A DNA stretch of 64,000 nucleotides from Microbacterium murale. Its GTDB lineage: Bacteria > Actinomycetota > Actinomycetes > Actinomycetales > Microbacteriaceae. Below are positions 56,312 to 64,000 of this stretch, in pieces; the first letter of the stretch is position 1; each line of letters opens with the position of its first letter. The notes beneath the pieces are model-generated. The model was not told where the DNA came from, searched no databases, and saw only the letters and a program-made list of their open reading frames with translations. The stretch is from contig NZ_JAUSXK010000001.1 of NCBI RefSeq assembly GCF_030815955.1, positions 558,001 through 622,000 on the forward strand, in the 5' to 3' direction. The position numbers were made by a program, and so were the translations under genes.

Positions 56312-56986
56312 TCATGATGTCGGGGTGTCTTCTGACCCGGATGTCGAGGGCGCTGCGCCGCTCCGCGCTCGCACCCATGGCAACATGATCGCTCCGACGA
56401 TCAGCACTGTGCCGGCGCCCACGAGCATCCCGCCGATGGTGTCGGTCAGCCAGTGCACCGAGAGCAGAGTACGGGAGAAGGCCATCGTGAGAGCCCAGAG
56501 CACGCCGAGCAGCAGCACCCACACGCGCGGAATCAGCAGCACGGCGATCACCGCGATAGTCGCGGCATTCGCTGTATGCCCCGAGGGGAATGAACCGTAG
56601 TCGGAGAGCACGAGCATCTCTTCAGGGCGGGAGCGGCCGAAGAGGAGCTTGAGCAGTTGCACCACCGCGACGCTCGCCAGCAACGACACCGCCACGAACA
56701 CCGCAGCCCGCCACCGCCGCGTGAGAACAAGGGCGGCCAGAACCACTAGTGGAACCAGATATGTCGCGATCCACCCGCCTCCGACGACGTTCATGATCTG
56801 CCCGAATTGCACCATCGCCGGGCTCTGGATGTCGATCATCAGCTGGTTCCAGCCGCGGTCGATCGCCGAGGGAAGGTCAGGGCCGGGCGCCGTCATCGAT
56901 GCTCCCAACGCCATTGCAGCGAGCAGAGCGCCGATGCCCCACCAGAGCAGCACGGGTCGTCGAGTCATCCGACCATTCTCACTCAT
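56312..56986 (-). CDS. PAP2 family phosphatase
   Basis: This membrane lipid phosphatase of the type-2 phosphatidic acid family (possibly undecaprenyl pyrophosphatase-like) has six membrane segments. The three motifs are intact: KLLFGRSRP near 113-121, the SGHT motif in FPSGHTANA, and SRTLLSVHWLTD. The 224 residues are normal. The substrate is not evident. It follows the MFS gene by 15 bp and precedes the GNAT gene by 10 bp, so the three may be one transcript. Confidence 0.92.
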   Translation of the reverse strand: MSENGRMTRRPVLLWWGIGALLAAMALGASMTAPGPDLPSAIDRGWNQLMIDIQSPAMVQFGQIMNVVGGGWIATYLVPLVVLAALVLTRRWRAAVFVAVSLLASVAVVQLLKLLFGRSRPEEMLVLSDYGSFPSGHTANAATIAVIAVLLIPRVWVLLLGVLWALTMAFSRTLLSVHWLTDTIGGMLVGAGTVLIVGAIMLPWVRARSGAAPSTSGSEDTPTS

Positions 56987-57001
56987 GCGACGCAGAGACT
57001 G

Positions 57002-58378
57002 CTACGGCGTGAGCATGCCGACCGTGCGGGGACGCACGATCAGCCAGAGCGCAAGCGTGCCGACCACGGCGCAGCCGACCATGACCGAGGCCATCGTGGT
57101 CGCCGTGATGGCGCCCGCGGAGACGAGTCCGACGACCGGCGAGATGATCGCGGCGATCCCGTTGTTGCTCGCGCCGAGGATCGACGCCGCAGTTCCTGCC
57201 GCCTTGCCATGACGATCGAGCGCGAGCACCTGCACGCACGGGAACGAGAAGCCGCACGCGGTCATGAACACGAACAGCGGGATGACGGTGCCCCAGAAGC
57301 CCAGTCCAAGCTGGTCGCAGACGATGATCGCGGTGCCGCTGAGCATCAGCACAGCCGTCGAGAACGCAAGAACCCACTGCGGGCCGAATCGTGCGGCGAG
57401 CCGCGACGCGGCCTGCACGCCGAGCACCACACCGACCGAATTGACGGCGAACAGCCAGCCGTACTCCTGGGCATTCAGACCATGCGTCTCCTGGAAGAGG
57501 AAGGGCGAGGCCGAGAGGTACGAGAACAGGCCGGAGAAGGTCATGCCGCCGATCACGAGCACGCCGAGGAAGACCCGATCGCTGAGGACGCTGCGGTAGC
57601 GCTGCCAGATCGTGGTGCTTCCGCGTTCCTGCCGTCGCTCCCTGGGCAGGGTCTCGGGGATGAACATCAGAGCGGCCAGGAACATGACCGTGCCGTATGC
57701 GGCGAGGACGATGAAGATGCCGCGCCACGGCATCACTCCGAGCAGCCACGATCCGATCAGCGGTGCCACCACCGGTGCGACGCCGGAGACCAACGCGAGC
57801 CTGGACAGCATCACCACTAGTCGACGACCGCCGAACAGGTCGCGCACCACCGCCATCGCGACCACGCCTCCTGCCGCCGCGCCGATGCCCATGACGACAC
57901 GTGCGCCCCCGAGCAGCAGCAGGTCAGGAGCGACTGCCGCGGCCACGCTGGCGAGCACGTGCAGTGCCGTCACCGCGATCAGCGGGATGCGCCGACCGAC
58001 CTTGTCCGAAAGCGGGCCGACGACGAGCTGACCGACGGCGAAGCCGATCATCGTGCCGGTGAGCGTGAGCTGGATCGCCGCCGAAGTCGTCTGGAAGTCG
58101 GATTCCAGCACGGGGAACGCGGGCAGATACAGGTCGATCGTAAACGGCCCGAGGGCCGTGAGAGCGCCGAGCAGGATGATGTACAGCACCCGACGACGAT
58201 GCGAGATCGCATCCCCTGGATGCAGCATGATCGGCGCTGTCGCCGGGTTCGGTCCGAGCACGCGGATCGCGCCAGTGGGCGTGCTCGTGCGGATCGTACC
58301 GGTGATCGCGCGGATGCTGCCGGTCGGCGTGCGTTCGGAATCGGGAGTGGGGATGTCAGACGGCGATGAATCGTTCAA
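57002..58378 (-). CDS. MFS drug-resistance transporter, Bcr/CflA type
   Basis: This is a twelve-helix proton-driven exporter. The Bcr/CflA start is visible in LGALTALGPFTIDLYLPAFP and the A-motif in GPLSDKVGRRIPL. The C-motif region lies in SGVAPVVAPLIGSWLLG. The first 55 residues are an added polar tail with three TG-x-IR repeats (TGSIRA, TGTIRT, TGAIRV). With that extension it has 458 residues; without it about 400, the family norm. A later internal start is possible. The substrate is unknown. Confidence 0.9.
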   Translation of the reverse strand: MNDSSPSDIPTPDSERTPTGSIRAITGTIRTSTPTGAIRVLGPNPATAPIMLHPGDAISHRRRVLYIILLGALTALGPFTIDLYLPAFPVLESDFQTTSAAIQLTLTGTMIGFAVGQLVVGPLSDKVGRRIPLIAVTALHVLASVAAAVAPDLLLLGGARVVMGIGAAAGGVVAMAVVRDLFGGRRLVVMLSRLALVSGVAPVVAPLIGSWLLGVMPWRGIFIVLAAYGTVMFLAALMFIPETLPRERRQERGSTTIWQRYRSVLSDRVFLGVLVIGGMTFSGLFSYLSASPFLFQETHGLNAQEYGWLFAVNSVGVVLGVQAASRLAARFGPQWVLAFSTAVLMLSGTAIIVCDQLGLGFWGTVIPLFVFMTACGFSFPCVQVLALDRHGKAAGTAASILGASNNGIAAIISPVVGLVSAGAITATTMASVMVGCAVVGTLALWLIVRPRTVGMLTP

Positions 58379-58423
58379 GATCCCTCAATGCTACTCGCGT
58401 CCGTCTCCGGACAGGAGAGCCGC

Positions 58424-59578
58424 TCAGACGCTGACGCGGGCCAGCCCCTGTTCGAGATCGGCGATGAGGTCCGCCACGTCTTCGATGCCGACCGACAGCC
58501 GCACGACATTCTCCGGCACGGCGAGGGCGGTGCCGCGCACCGAGGCGTGCGTCATGTCCGGCGGGTAACCGATCAGCGATTCGACGCCGCCCAGCGATTC
58601 CGCGAGCTGGAACAGCTCGGTCGACTCGGCGAATGCGCGGGCGGCATCCGGACCCGCGGCGAGCGCGAGCGACAGCATCCCGCCGAATCCGCTCATCTGG
58701 CGTGCGGCGATCTCGTGACCGGGGTGCGAGGCCAGCCCGGGATAGAACACCGTCTCGAACTCCGGGCGCGCAGCGGCCCACTCGGCGATGGCCTGTGCGT
58801 TCTCGCTGTGCTGGCGCACCCGCACCGCGAGCGTCTTGATGCCGCGGGTCGTGAGCCAGGCATCCAGAGGTGCGGAGACCGCACCGACCGCGAACTGCTG
58901 GAACTTCACCTGGTCGTAGAAGCGATCATCGCCGAACACGACAGCACCCCCGAGCACGTCGGAGTGCCCGCCGAGGTACTTCGTGGTGGAGTGCACGACG
59001 AGGTCGGCGCCGAGCGCGAGCGGTCGCTGCAACGCCGGCGAGGCGAAGGTGTTGTCGACCACGACGACGGCTCCGGCCGCATGCGCGATCTCGGCGGTCG
59101 CCGCGATGTCGACGATCTTGAGCAGAGGGTTGCTGGGCGTCTCGAGCCAGACGATCTTGGTCTCAGGACGCAGCGCCTGGCGGATCTCATCGGCGTCACC
59201 GAGCTCGACGGTCGTGGTCTCGACGCCCCATGGCGCGAGCACCTTGGTGAGCAGCCGGTACGTGCCGCCGTAGACGTCGTTGCCGAGCAGCACATGATCA
59301 CCCGGCTTCACGATGCCGCGCAGCAGTGCGTCCTCGGCGGCGAGACCCGATGCGAACGACAGGGCGCTCGCGCCGCCCTCGAGTGCGGCGAGCTGTGTCT
59401 CGAGCGCGCTGCGGGTGGGGTTGCCCGCCCGGTTGTACTCATAGCCCTCGCGGAAGCCGCCGATACCGTCCTGCACGTGCGTGGACGCCTGGTAGATCGG
59501 CGGGATGATCGCCCCGGTCAGCGGGTCAGGCGCTTGGCCTGCGTGGATGGCACGGGTGGCGAAGGCATGATCTGACAT
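58424..59578 (-). CDS. metB: Cystathionine gamma-synthase/lyase
   Basis: This PLP enzyme of the Cys/Met metabolism family forms cystathionine from an activated homoserine ester and cysteine, or cleaves cystathionine. The PLP lysine is K200 in VVHSTTKYLGGHSD. YEYNRAGNPTRSALE and SFASGLAAEDAL are family motifs, and SLGGVESLIGYPPDMTH near the end is typical. The 384 residues fit. Synthase and lyase are hard to tell apart by eye; the cbs gene 71 bp upstream suggests the pair works in transsulfuration, in which case lyase activity is also likely. Confidence 0.92.
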   Translation of the reverse strand: MSDHAFATRAIHAGQAPDPLTGAIIPPIYQASTHVQDGIGGFREGYEYNRAGNPTRSALETQLAALEGGASALSFASGLAAEDALLRGIVKPGDHVLLGNDVYGGTYRLLTKVLAPWGVETTTVELGDADEIRQALRPETKIVWLETPSNPLLKIVDIAATAEIAHAAGAVVVVDNTFASPALQRPLALGADLVVHSTTKYLGGHSDVLGGAVVFGDDRFYDQVKFQQFAVGAVSAPLDAWLTTRGIKTLAVRVRQHSENAQAIAEWAAARPEFETVFYPGLASHPGHEIAARQMSGFGGMLSLALAAGPDAARAFAESTELFQLAESLGGVESLIGYPPDMTHASVRGTALAVPENVVRLSVGIEDVADLIADLEQGLARVSV

Positions 59579-59649
59579 GGTCTCAGCCTACGTCCGCCCC
59601 TGCCGTGGCATCCGCTCCTGTTACGCCGGGTGACCCCGGCAGCCCAGGA

Positions 59650-61032
59650 TCAGCGCGCTAGATAGGCGAGCAGGTCCTGGCGGGTGAGCAAGGTGTGCGG
59701 TTTGCCGTCGATCGTCACCAGAAGCGCGTCGGCGTCGGCGAGCGCAGCGCGCGCCTGCTCGACCGGTGCATGGATGCCCACGAGCGGCATCCGCGCACCG
59801 ACATGAGCGGCGACGGCATCGGTCGGCTTCGCCTCGCCGCGGAAGAGCAGATCCAGCAGTCCGCGTTCGTCGACAGTGCCGACGACCTCGCCCATCATGA
59901 CGGGCGGCTCCGCGCTGAGCACGACGAGCTGAGACACGTCGAACTCGGTCATCATGCGGATGGCGTCGAGCACGGTGTCGCTCGGGTGGGCGTGCACGAG
60001 ATCGGGGACAGCGTGCTGTCCCTTTCGAAGCGCGGTGCGCGCGTCGAGCACGTCTGCAACCGTCTCCCCCAGCTCGACATCGCTGAAACCGTATGAGCGC
60101 ATCCAGGAGTCGTTGAAGATCTTCGACAGATAGCCGCGTCCACCATCGGGCAGCAGCACCACCATCACGGCATCCGCCGGCAGAGTCCTCGCCACACGCA
60201 GTGCGCCGACGACAGCCATGCCGCTCGATCCGCCGACGAGGATCGCCTCTTCTCGAGCAAGGCGGCGGGTCATCGCGAACGACTCCGCATCGTCGACCGC
60301 GACGATCGCATGGGGAACGGCGGGGTCGTAGGAGCCGGGCCAGATGTCCTCGCCCACACCCTCCACGAGATACGGGCGACCGGTGCCGCCCGAATACACA
60401 CTGCCCTCGGGGTCCACACCGATGATGCGCACGCGGTCCTCTGACACCTCTCGCAGGAACCGGCCTGTGCCGCTGATCGTGCCACCGGTGCCGACGCCGG
60501 CGACGAAGTGCGTGATCGTGCCGTCGGTGTCGCGCCAGATCTCGGGACCCGTGGTCTCGTAGTGGCTGCGCGGACCGTTCGGGTTCTCGTACTGGTTCGG
60601 TTTGAAAGCTCCGTCGATCTCCTGCACGAGCCTGTCGCTGACGCTGTAGTACGACTCCGGGCTGTCGGGCGCCACCGACGTCGGCGTCATCACGATCTCG
60701 GCGCCGTATGCGCGCAGCACGTCGATCTTGTCCTCGCCGACCTTGTCCGGCAGCACGAATATGCACTTGTATCCCCGCTGCTGCGCGACCAGGGCGAGGC
60801 CGACGCCGGTGTTGCCGCTCGTCGGCTCGATGATCGTGCCGCCGGGGCGCAACTCACCTGAAGCCTCGGCCGCGTCGATGATGCGTTTGGCGATGCGGTC
60901 CTTGGCCGAGCCACCGGGATTCAGGTACTCGAGCTTCACCAGCACCGTGCACTCCACGCCCTCGGTGACATGCTGAAGCTTCACGAGAGGGGTGTCACCG
61001 ACGAGGTCGGCGATGTGCTCGGCATAGTTCAT
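59650..61032 (-). CDS. cbs: Cystathionine beta-synthase
   Basis: The enzyme joins homocysteine and serine into cystathionine. The PLP lysine is K44 in NPGGSAKDR, SGNTGVGLALVAQQRGY follows, and GVGTGGTISGTGR is the phosphate loop. Two C-terminal CBS domains occupy about 335-460. The 460 residues match actinobacterial Cbs. There is no heme-binding N-terminal extension, as usual in bacteria. With metB it gives the route between homocysteine and cysteine. Confidence 0.95.
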   Translation of the reverse strand: MNYAEHIADLVGDTPLVKLQHVTEGVECTVLVKLEYLNPGGSAKDRIAKRIIDAAEASGELRPGGTIIEPTSGNTGVGLALVAQQRGYKCIFVLPDKVGEDKIDVLRAYGAEIVMTPTSVAPDSPESYYSVSDRLVQEIDGAFKPNQYENPNGPRSHYETTGPEIWRDTDGTITHFVAGVGTGGTISGTGRFLREVSEDRVRIIGVDPEGSVYSGGTGRPYLVEGVGEDIWPGSYDPAVPHAIVAVDDAESFAMTRRLAREEAILVGGSSGMAVVGALRVARTLPADAVMVVLLPDGGRGYLSKIFNDSWMRSYGFSDVELGETVADVLDARTALRKGQHAVPDLVHAHPSDTVLDAIRMMTEFDVSQLVVLSAEPPVMMGEVVGTVDERGLLDLLFRGEAKPTDAVAAHVGARMPLVGIHAPVEQARAALADADALLVTIDGKPHTLLTRQDLLAYLAR

Positions 61033-61072
61033 GATCCCAGGGTACGGCCAGGATCACGCGCGGACGGTTGTG

Positions 61073-62050
61073 TTACCCCTTCGTGGAACCTGCCAGCAGG
61101 CCTCGCACGAAGTAGCGTTGCAGAGCGAAGAACACGATCAGCGGCACGATGATCGACACGAACGCGCCGGCGGTCAGCAGATGCCAGTCGTTCCCGCGCG
61201 TTCCGGTGATCTCAGCCAGCAGCTTCGTGATCGGAGCTGCTCCCCCGTCGGCGAACACCAACGCCACGAGCAGGTCGTTCCACACCCATAGGAACTGGAA
61301 GATCGCCACCGAAGCGATCGCGGGCATGGTCAGCGGCAGCACGATCCGGAAGAAGATCTGTCCGCGCGATGCGCCATCGACGCGCGCAGCCTCGATGATC
61401 TCGCCGGGGATCTCCGACATGAAGTTGTGCAGCAGGTAGATCGCCAGCGGCAATGCGAACATCGAGTGCGCGAACCAGACCTGGGCGTAACCGCCCGAGG
61501 CCCCGAGCGGCAGGGTGATCTGCAGGCCGAACAGACTCAGTCCACGCGAGAACGTGCTCAACAACGGGACGAGCGCCATCTGGATGGGCACGATCTGCAG
61601 CGCGAAGATGAAGATGAAGAGGAAGTTGCGCCCCTTGAAGTCGATCCATGCGAATGCGTACGCAGCCATGGAGGCGATCATGAGCGGGACGATCGTGGCC
61701 GGGATCGTGATCGCGATCGAGTTGACGAACGATTCGATCATCGTCAGCTGCGTCGTGCCCGACTGCAGCACGTCGACATAGTTCTCACCGGTGACCTGAG
61801 GATTCAGGAAGAACTCCCACCAGCCGCTGGTGAGGATCTGATCTCGCGGGCGGAACGACGAGATGAACAGTCCCAGCGTCGGTACCGTCCACAGCACCGC
61901 GATGACGATGGATGCGACGGACGCCCAGGGCCGCGACAGCTTCTTGCGTGTACGCCCGGCCGAGGCATCCAGTCTGCCGCCGGTGGTGATCGCGCGCGTA
62001 CTGGTGGGTGTGGAGGTCTTCATGGCGTTGGACTTCATCGTGTCGCTCAT
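61073..62050 (-). CDS. Sugar ABC transporter permease, AglG/MalG-like
   Basis: This is one of two permeases of a CUT1 importer. The 325 residues have an N-terminal polar tail and six membrane segments, with the EAA loop in EIPGEIIEAARVDGASRGQIFF. VPLLSTFSRGLSLFGLQITL and VFADGGAAPITKLLAEITGTRG are typical of the alpha-glucoside (AglG) subgroup. Its start overlaps the upstream permease stop by 4 bases. The system probably imports alpha-glucosides such as maltose, sucrose or trehalose; the specificity is inferred. Confidence 0.9.
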   Translation of the reverse strand: MSDTMKSNAMKTSTPTSTRAITTGGRLDASAGRTRKKLSRPWASVASIVIAVLWTVPTLGLFISSFRPRDQILTSGWWEFFLNPQVTGENYVDVLQSGTTQLTMIESFVNSIAITIPATIVPLMIASMAAYAFAWIDFKGRNFLFIFIFALQIVPIQMALVPLLSTFSRGLSLFGLQITLPLGASGGYAQVWFAHSMFALPLAIYLLHNFMSEIPGEIIEAARVDGASRGQIFFRIVLPLTMPAIASVAIFQFLWVWNDLLVALVFADGGAAPITKLLAEITGTRGNDWHLLTAGAFVSIIVPLIVFFALQRYFVRGLLAGSTKG

Positions 62051-63186
62051 CGGATCTCCCGCTGCTTCTGGATCTGGCGTGCGTTGTAGATGACGATCGG
62101 CAGCACCAGGATGAACAGGATCACGGCGAGCGCCGCACTGCGCCCGGCCTCGAACTTCGAGAACTGCGTGTACATCTCGTTGGCGAGCACCGACGTCTCG
62201 TAGTTACCGGCTGTCATGGTGCGGACGATGTCGAAGACCTTCAGCGAGGCGATCGAGATCGTCGTCAGCACCACGATGAGAGCGGGGCGGATGGCCGGGA
62301 CGGTGACCGAGATGAATCGCTGCCAGGCGTTCGCGCCATCGAGCTCGGCCGCCTCCAGCAGTTCCATCGGCACGCCCTTGATCGAGGCGGACAGGATGAC
62401 CATCGCGAATCCGGTCTGCACCCAGATCAGCACGACGATGAGGAACAGCGTGTTCCACGGCGGGTTGAGCAGGAACTGCTGCGGCTCTCCCCCGAACCAG
62501 ACCAGGATCTGATTGAGCAGACCGATCTGCTCGTACTGCGGGCCGCGGTATTCGTACATGAACCGCCAGATGATGCCGGCGCCGACGAACGAGATCGCCA
62601 TCGGCATGAAGACGAGGACCTTGTAGATCTTCTCTCCCCGGGTGCGGTCGATGAACACGGCGTACGCGAGTCCGACGATGGTCGACACCGTCGGCACGAT
62701 CAGCACCCAGACGATCGTGTTGACCACGACCCGGATGCCGTCGGGCTGGCCGAAGATCCAGGTGTAGTTCGCGAGCCCGACGAACGTCTTCCCCGAGGAG
62801 TTCATGAACGAGGCCACCATCGTCTGCAGGGACGGCAGGACCAGTCCCACCAGCAGCAGCAGGAACGCCGGCGCCATGAAAGCGACGAGCTGGATCAGGT
62901 ACCCCTTGCCGGACTTCGACCGGTAGTCGAGCAGGAAGAACACCGCGCCGACCACCACTGCGACACCCATCGCCCAGTAGTACGAGCGGAAGAACCACAT
63001 CACGGCGAGCGGGATGAGCAGACACATCGCGAGTCGGATGAAGGTGTACTTCGTCCCAGTCCGAGGAGCGATGTCGACGAGAAGAAGGATGAGGGCCACC
63101 ACCACCCCGAAGGCGATGACGACGGTCACCGCCTGCAGAACCGGCGGCAGCGCGCCGATCCATTGGAAGAAATCGATCGCGGTCAC
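62047..63186 (-). CDS. Sugar ABC transporter permease, AglF/MalF-like
   Basis: This is the second permease. The 379 residues hold about eight membrane segments, with the EAA loop in GVPMELLEAAELDGANAWQRFISVT. GKTFVGLANYTWIFGQPDG is the outer loop typical of AglF-type proteins. It is coupled to the AglG-like gene by ATGA. The gene start is 100 bp after the solute-binding protein stop; two hairpins lie in that gap. Confidence 0.9.
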   Translation of the reverse strand: MTAIDFFQWIGALPPVLQAVTVVIAFGVVVALILLLVDIAPRTGTKYTFIRLAMCLLIPLAVMWFFRSYYWAMGVAVVVGAVFFLLDYRSKSGKGYLIQLVAFMAPAFLLLLVGLVLPSLQTMVASFMNSSGKTFVGLANYTWIFGQPDGIRVVVNTIVWVLIVPTVSTIVGLAYAVFIDRTRGEKIYKVLVFMPMAISFVGAGIIWRFMYEYRGPQYEQIGLLNQILVWFGGEPQQFLLNPPWNTLFLIVVLIWVQTGFAMVILSASIKGVPMELLEAAELDGANAWQRFISVTVPAIRPALIVVLTTISIASLKVFDIVRTMTAGNYETSVLANEMYTQFSKFEAGRSAALAVILFILVLPIVIYNARQIQKQREIR

Positions 63187-63223
63187 GGAGTCCCCTTTAC
63201 GACAGAATGCAGATCACCAGCGG

Positions 63224-63277
63224 TCCATGCACCGTTGCATGGATCTGAGAGGCGGGCCGCCCGAGGGCGACCCGCCT
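63224..63277 (-). promoter_or_regulatory. Two hairpins between binding-protein and permease genes
   Basis: The first hairpin (63224-63243) has an 8-bp perfect stem with loop ccgt. The second (63250-63277) has a 13-bp stem with one mismatch and a very short loop. Neither is followed by a T-tract on the minus strand. Such hairpins in binding-protein operons often slow 3' decay or cut readthrough so that the binding protein is made in excess; that role is inferred. Confidence 0.5.
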
Positions 63278-63286
63278 TGAGTCGGA

Positions 63287-64000
63287 TCAGCCTGCCGGCC
63301 AGCCCGTCTCGATCTGCTCGAGGACGGCATCTGTCGAATCGCCGTTGACCCACGCGACCATGCCCTTCCAGAACGTACCGGCACCGACAGCACCCGGCAT
63401 CAGGTCGCTGGCGTCGAAGCGGAACGTGGTGTCAGGGTCCTGCAGGATCTTGATGGTCTCCTGAAGGATCGGGTCCTGCGCCGCGTCGGGCTCCAGCCCG
63501 TTGTTCGCCGATGTGACACCGCCGAGGCTCACTCGGCTGTTCGCCCACTCAGGGCTGGAGAGGTACGCCAGCACCTTCTGCGTGGCCTCGCTGTCGCTGA
63601 AGGCACCGACGATCTCACCTGCACCGGTCACAGCCTTCTCGTCCGTGCTCTCCCCCGGGAGCATGAAGGCCCAGACGTCGCCGTCCTCGGCGATGTTCGT
63701 ACCCTCCGGGAAGAAGCCGGAGAGGAACGATGCCTGGTGCGTGAGTGCGCACGAGCCGTCGGCGACCTTGGGCGCGACATCGCCGAAAGCGGTCGAGTTG
63801 ATCGAGCGGACGTCACCGAAACCCGCGTTGACGTTGGCCGGGTTGAGGAGGACCTGGCCCACCGAGTCGAACGCTGCCTTGATCTGCGGGTCGGTGAAGG
63901 GCACCTCGTTGGTGACCCACTGGTCGTAGACGTCGGGACCGGCCTGTCGCAGCACGTAGTCCTCGATCCAGTCCGTGCCGGGCCAGCCGGTCGCCGTGCC
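63287..64000 (-). CDS. Sugar ABC transporter solute-binding protein, AglE-like, partial
   Basis: The last 238 residues of an extracellular sugar-binding protein are visible; the frame is open to the right edge, so the signal peptide and N-domain are missing. The GTG at 63955 is an internal codon. TGWPGTDWIEDYVLRQAGPD, the QWVTNEVPFTDPQI stretch, SLGGVTSANNGL and GAFSDSEATQKVLAYLSS are typical of alpha-glucoside-binding proteins. Two permease genes follow. An ATPase gene is not in the window; many actinobacteria use a shared MsiK-type ATPase. Confidence 0.88.
   Translation of the reverse strand, partial: GTATGWPGTDWIEDYVLRQAGPDVYDQWVTNEVPFTDPQIKAAFDSVGQVLLNPANVNAGFGDVRSINSTAFGDVAPKVADGSCALTHQASFLSGFFPEGTNIAEDGDVWAFMLPGESTDEKAVTGAGEIVGAFSDSEATQKVLAYLSSPEWANSRVSLGGVTSANNGLEPDAAQDPILQETIKILQDPDTTFRFDASDLMPGAVGAGTFWKGMVAWVNGDSTDAVLEQIETGWPAG

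Overview
The window comes from a high-GC actinobacterium, most likely the family Microbacteriaceae and close to Microbacterium. The evidence is strong codon bias, some TTG and GTG starts, a malate:quinone oxidoreductase, an aglEFG-like sugar importer, a class IV aminotransferase near pst, and a high frequency of the word GGATGC/GCATCC. It is ordinary chromosome: no phage, insertion sequence or CRISPR array was seen. From memory, the gene order holB, topA, tad-like genes, 6C RNA, acs, ridA, PBP, phosphoesterase, asd/lysC, recR, dnaX follows the Mycobacterium tuberculosis Rv3644c-Rv3721c segment.

Layout. 1-2.8 kb: end of the pst phosphate importer, a nested palindrome, and an AbiEi/DUF559 protein. 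3-7 kb: an aminotransferase, a candidate structured RNA, a frameshifted gene, then rskA-sigK divergent from a fasciclin lipoprotein. 7-10.5 kb: tRNA-Lys, small enzymes, tRNA-Thr. 10.6-16.9 kb: exported protease, holB, tmk, topA. 17-20 kb: a minimal Tad-like pilus/secretion operon and a divergent 6C RNA. 20.2-28.4 kb: acs, ridA, a PASTA penicillin-binding protein, a phosphoesterase, tRNA-Pro, two further enzymes. 28.4-32.6 kb: mqo, tdk, lldR, lldD, with twin GntR operators. 32.8-39.3 kb: asd, lysC, an EamA exporter, recR, dnaX. 39.3-47.2 kb: a frameshifted membrane protein, a GH65 phosphorylase with its sugar-phosphate mutase, ackA-pta. 47.2-53.2 kb: a muramidase-like protein, a rhomboid, and the divergent moxR/DUF58/transglutaminase operon. 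53.2-64 kb: trhO, an LssY-C membrane protein, tRNA-Ser, a GNAT enzyme, PAP2, MFS, metB, cbs, and an alpha-glucoside-type ABC importer cut by the right edge.

How the genes fit together. Carbon and energy: lactate (lldD) and malate (mqo) feed the quinone pool; acs, ackA and pta interconvert acetate, acetyl phosphate and acetyl-CoA; GH65 with its mutase phosphorolyses disaccharides that an importer like the one at the right edge could supply. Amino acids: lysC-asd opens the aspartate family, and metB with cbs handles transsulfuration. Replication and repair: holB, dnaX, recR, topA, tmk, tdk. Envelope: PBP, muramidase-like protein, Tad-like pilus, transglutaminase operon. Regulation seen in the DNA: a SigK-like promoter, LldR operators, the 6C RNA, and an unassigned structured RNA at about 3.95-4.05 kb.

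Limits. Two genes (4084-4714 and 39352-40427) are split by what look like single-base indels, and tdk has no stop codon before lldR. Sequencing error and true mutation cannot be separated here. Functions are assigned by reading motifs and from memory of the families; no search was run.
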